From assembly GCA_965369805.1 (NCBI GenBank), contig CBDURG010000048.1:1-13378 (forward strand): 13,378 bases of DNA, in the 5' to 3' direction. Every line of letters begins with the position of its first letter. The stretch's first letter is position 1. The notes under the pieces were generated by a model that saw nothing but the letters and a program-made list of their open reading frames with translations, searched no databases and was not told the origin of the DNA. Of this stretch, positions 12,419 through 13,378 are shown one piece after another. The translations under genes were made by a program, and so were the position numbers. This DNA is from JAGLRQ01 sp965369805 (lineage in GTDB: Bacteria > Auribacterota > UBA6266).

Positions 12419-13378
12419 TTATCCTTTTTCCCCTTTCCATTTTCCAATCCTCAGTCTTAGACCGTTAATCTTTATAAAACCGCCGGCATCCGTCTGATTA
12501 TACACTTTATCTTTCTCAAACGTGGCAAAATCCTCGCTATACAATGAATTGCCGGATTTCCTGCCAACAACTATGCAGTTGCCCTTATACAGCTTTAAAC
12601 GGACAGTACCGGTAACATTGTTTTGAGTTTCATCTACAGTCTTCCTCAGAATTTCCATTTCAGGAGAAAACCAGAATCCATTATAAACAAGTTCAGCATA
12701 TTTAGGCATAAAAGAATCTTTAAGATGCTGAACTTCCCGATCCAGAGTAATTGATTCAATCGCCAGATGAGCTTCTCGTAAAATAGTCCCTCCGGGCGTT
12801 TCATAAACTCCCCTCGACTTCATTCCGACAAACCTGTTTTCCACTATATCAACCCTGCCAATTCCGTTTTTCCCCCCAATATCATTAAGTTGTGAAAGGA
12901 GAGATGCGGGGCTCAGCTTCTTGCCATCTATTGAAACAGGTATTCCTTTTTCAAATCCGACTTCAACATATACCGGTTTGTCAGGTGCTTTCTCAGGACT
13001 CACACTCATAACAAACATGTCTTCGGAAGGCTCTTTCCACGGATCTTCAAGTACACCTCCTTCAAAACTTATATGAAGCAAATTCCTGTCTGAACTGTAC
13101 GGTTTATCCTTTGAAACCGGGATAGGGATCTTTTTATCTTTCGCATAGTTTATAAGTTCCGTCCTGGATTTAAAATTCCATTCCCTCCACGGCGCTATAA
13201 TCTCAAGATCAGGAGCAAGAGAAGTATAAGTAAGTTCAAACCTTACCTGGTCATTCCCTTTGCCTGTAGCCCCATGTGAAACCGCGTCAGCTCCCTCTTT
13301 TAAGGCAATTTCTACCTGTTTTTTAGCAATCAGCGGCCTTGCAATCGATGTTCCAAGGAGATATTTGTTTTCATATAC
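12419..13378 (-). CDS. argG: Argininosuccinate synthase, N-terminus outside window
   Basis: ArgG joins citrulline and aspartate with ATP to form argininosuccinate. The frame is open without interruption from the stop TAA at 12419 to the right edge, so 319 residues are visible. A TTG at 13081 falls inside the gene and is not its start. Reading from the edge, YENKYLLGTSIARPLIAK, GATGKGNDQVRFEL, APWREW and DRNLLHISFEGG (spanning position 13081) followed by LEDPW are all diagnostic. Roughly 75-90 N-terminal residues are missing, including the SGGLDTS nucleotide loop. The C-terminal region contains YAELVYNGFWFSPE, typical of the tetramerising helix. It is followed by argH after 81 bp. The start, the promoter and any arginine operator lie outside the window. 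Confidence 0.98.
   Translation of the reverse strand, partial: VYENKYLLGTSIARPLIAKKQVEIALKEGADAVSHGATGKGNDQVRFELTYTSLAPDLEIIAPWREWNFKSRTELINYAKDKKIPIPVSKDKPYSSDRNLLHISFEGGVLEDPWKEPSEDMFVMSVSPEKAPDKPVYVEVGFEKGIPVSIDGKKLSPASLLSQLNDIGGKNGIGRVDIVENRFVGMKSRGVYETPGGTILREAHLAIESITLDREVQHLKDSFMPKYAELVYNGFWFSPEMEILRKTVDETQNNVTGTVRLKLYKGNCIVVGRKSGNSLYSEDFATFEKDKVYNQTDAGGFIKINGLRLRIGKWKGEKG

Noticed and set aside
12419..13081. argG starting at the TTG at 13081 as a complete short protein
   Set aside because: The frame continues without a stop to the window edge and encodes conserved ArgG sequence there, so the codon is internal.

Overview
The window is bacterial, A+T-rich between genes, and almost entirely one biosynthetic gene train on the minus strand. 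Twelve genes run in one direction from the right edge to position 1207: argG (5' end outside the window), argH, lysA, dapF, dapA, dapB, dapL, folK, panB, panC, panD and nadB. Two small genes and the tail of an insertion sequence lie on the plus strand at the left edge. The gene set, the direct DapL route to diaminopimelate and the A+T-rich spacers suit an uncultured, free-living, peptidoglycan-making bacterium. An Omnitrophota-like candidate phylum is my guess from gene order, held weakly; the sequence does not fix the taxon.

Layout. 1-297: right end of an IS21-family element, with the last 26 codons of istB, a large hairpin and the terminal direct repeats. 298-487: unassigned A+T-rich DNA with one small GC hairpin. 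494-793: small protein of unknown function. 866-1201: TIGR04076-type small protein, meeting nadB tail to tail with 5 bp between. 1207-13378: the biosynthetic train. Close or overlapping junctions define sub-blocks (argG-argH, lysA-dapF, dapA-dapB, dapL-folK-panB, panC-panD-nadB), separated by spacers of 81-204 bp.

Function. DapA, DapB, DapL, DapF and LysA give a complete path from aspartate semialdehyde plus pyruvate to meso-diaminopimelate and lysine. ArgG and ArgH are the last two arginine steps. PanB, PanC and PanD make pantothenate (ketopantoate reductase is not in the window). NadB starts NAD synthesis. FolK belongs to folate synthesis. ArgG, PanD and NadB consume aspartate and DapA consumes its semialdehyde, so the train looks like an aspartate-consuming hub.

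Two things stand out. First, lysA carries a one-base frameshift in a short T run. Restoring the base gives a standard 415-residue enzyme whose stop overlaps the dapF start. Second, the spacers are full of short-period tandem words: 7-base arrays lying 0-8 nt upstream of the Shine-Dalgarno of argH, lysA, dapA and dapL, plus tandem pairs of 9, 10 and 11 bases. No coding, RNA-gene or CRISPR feature explains these words.
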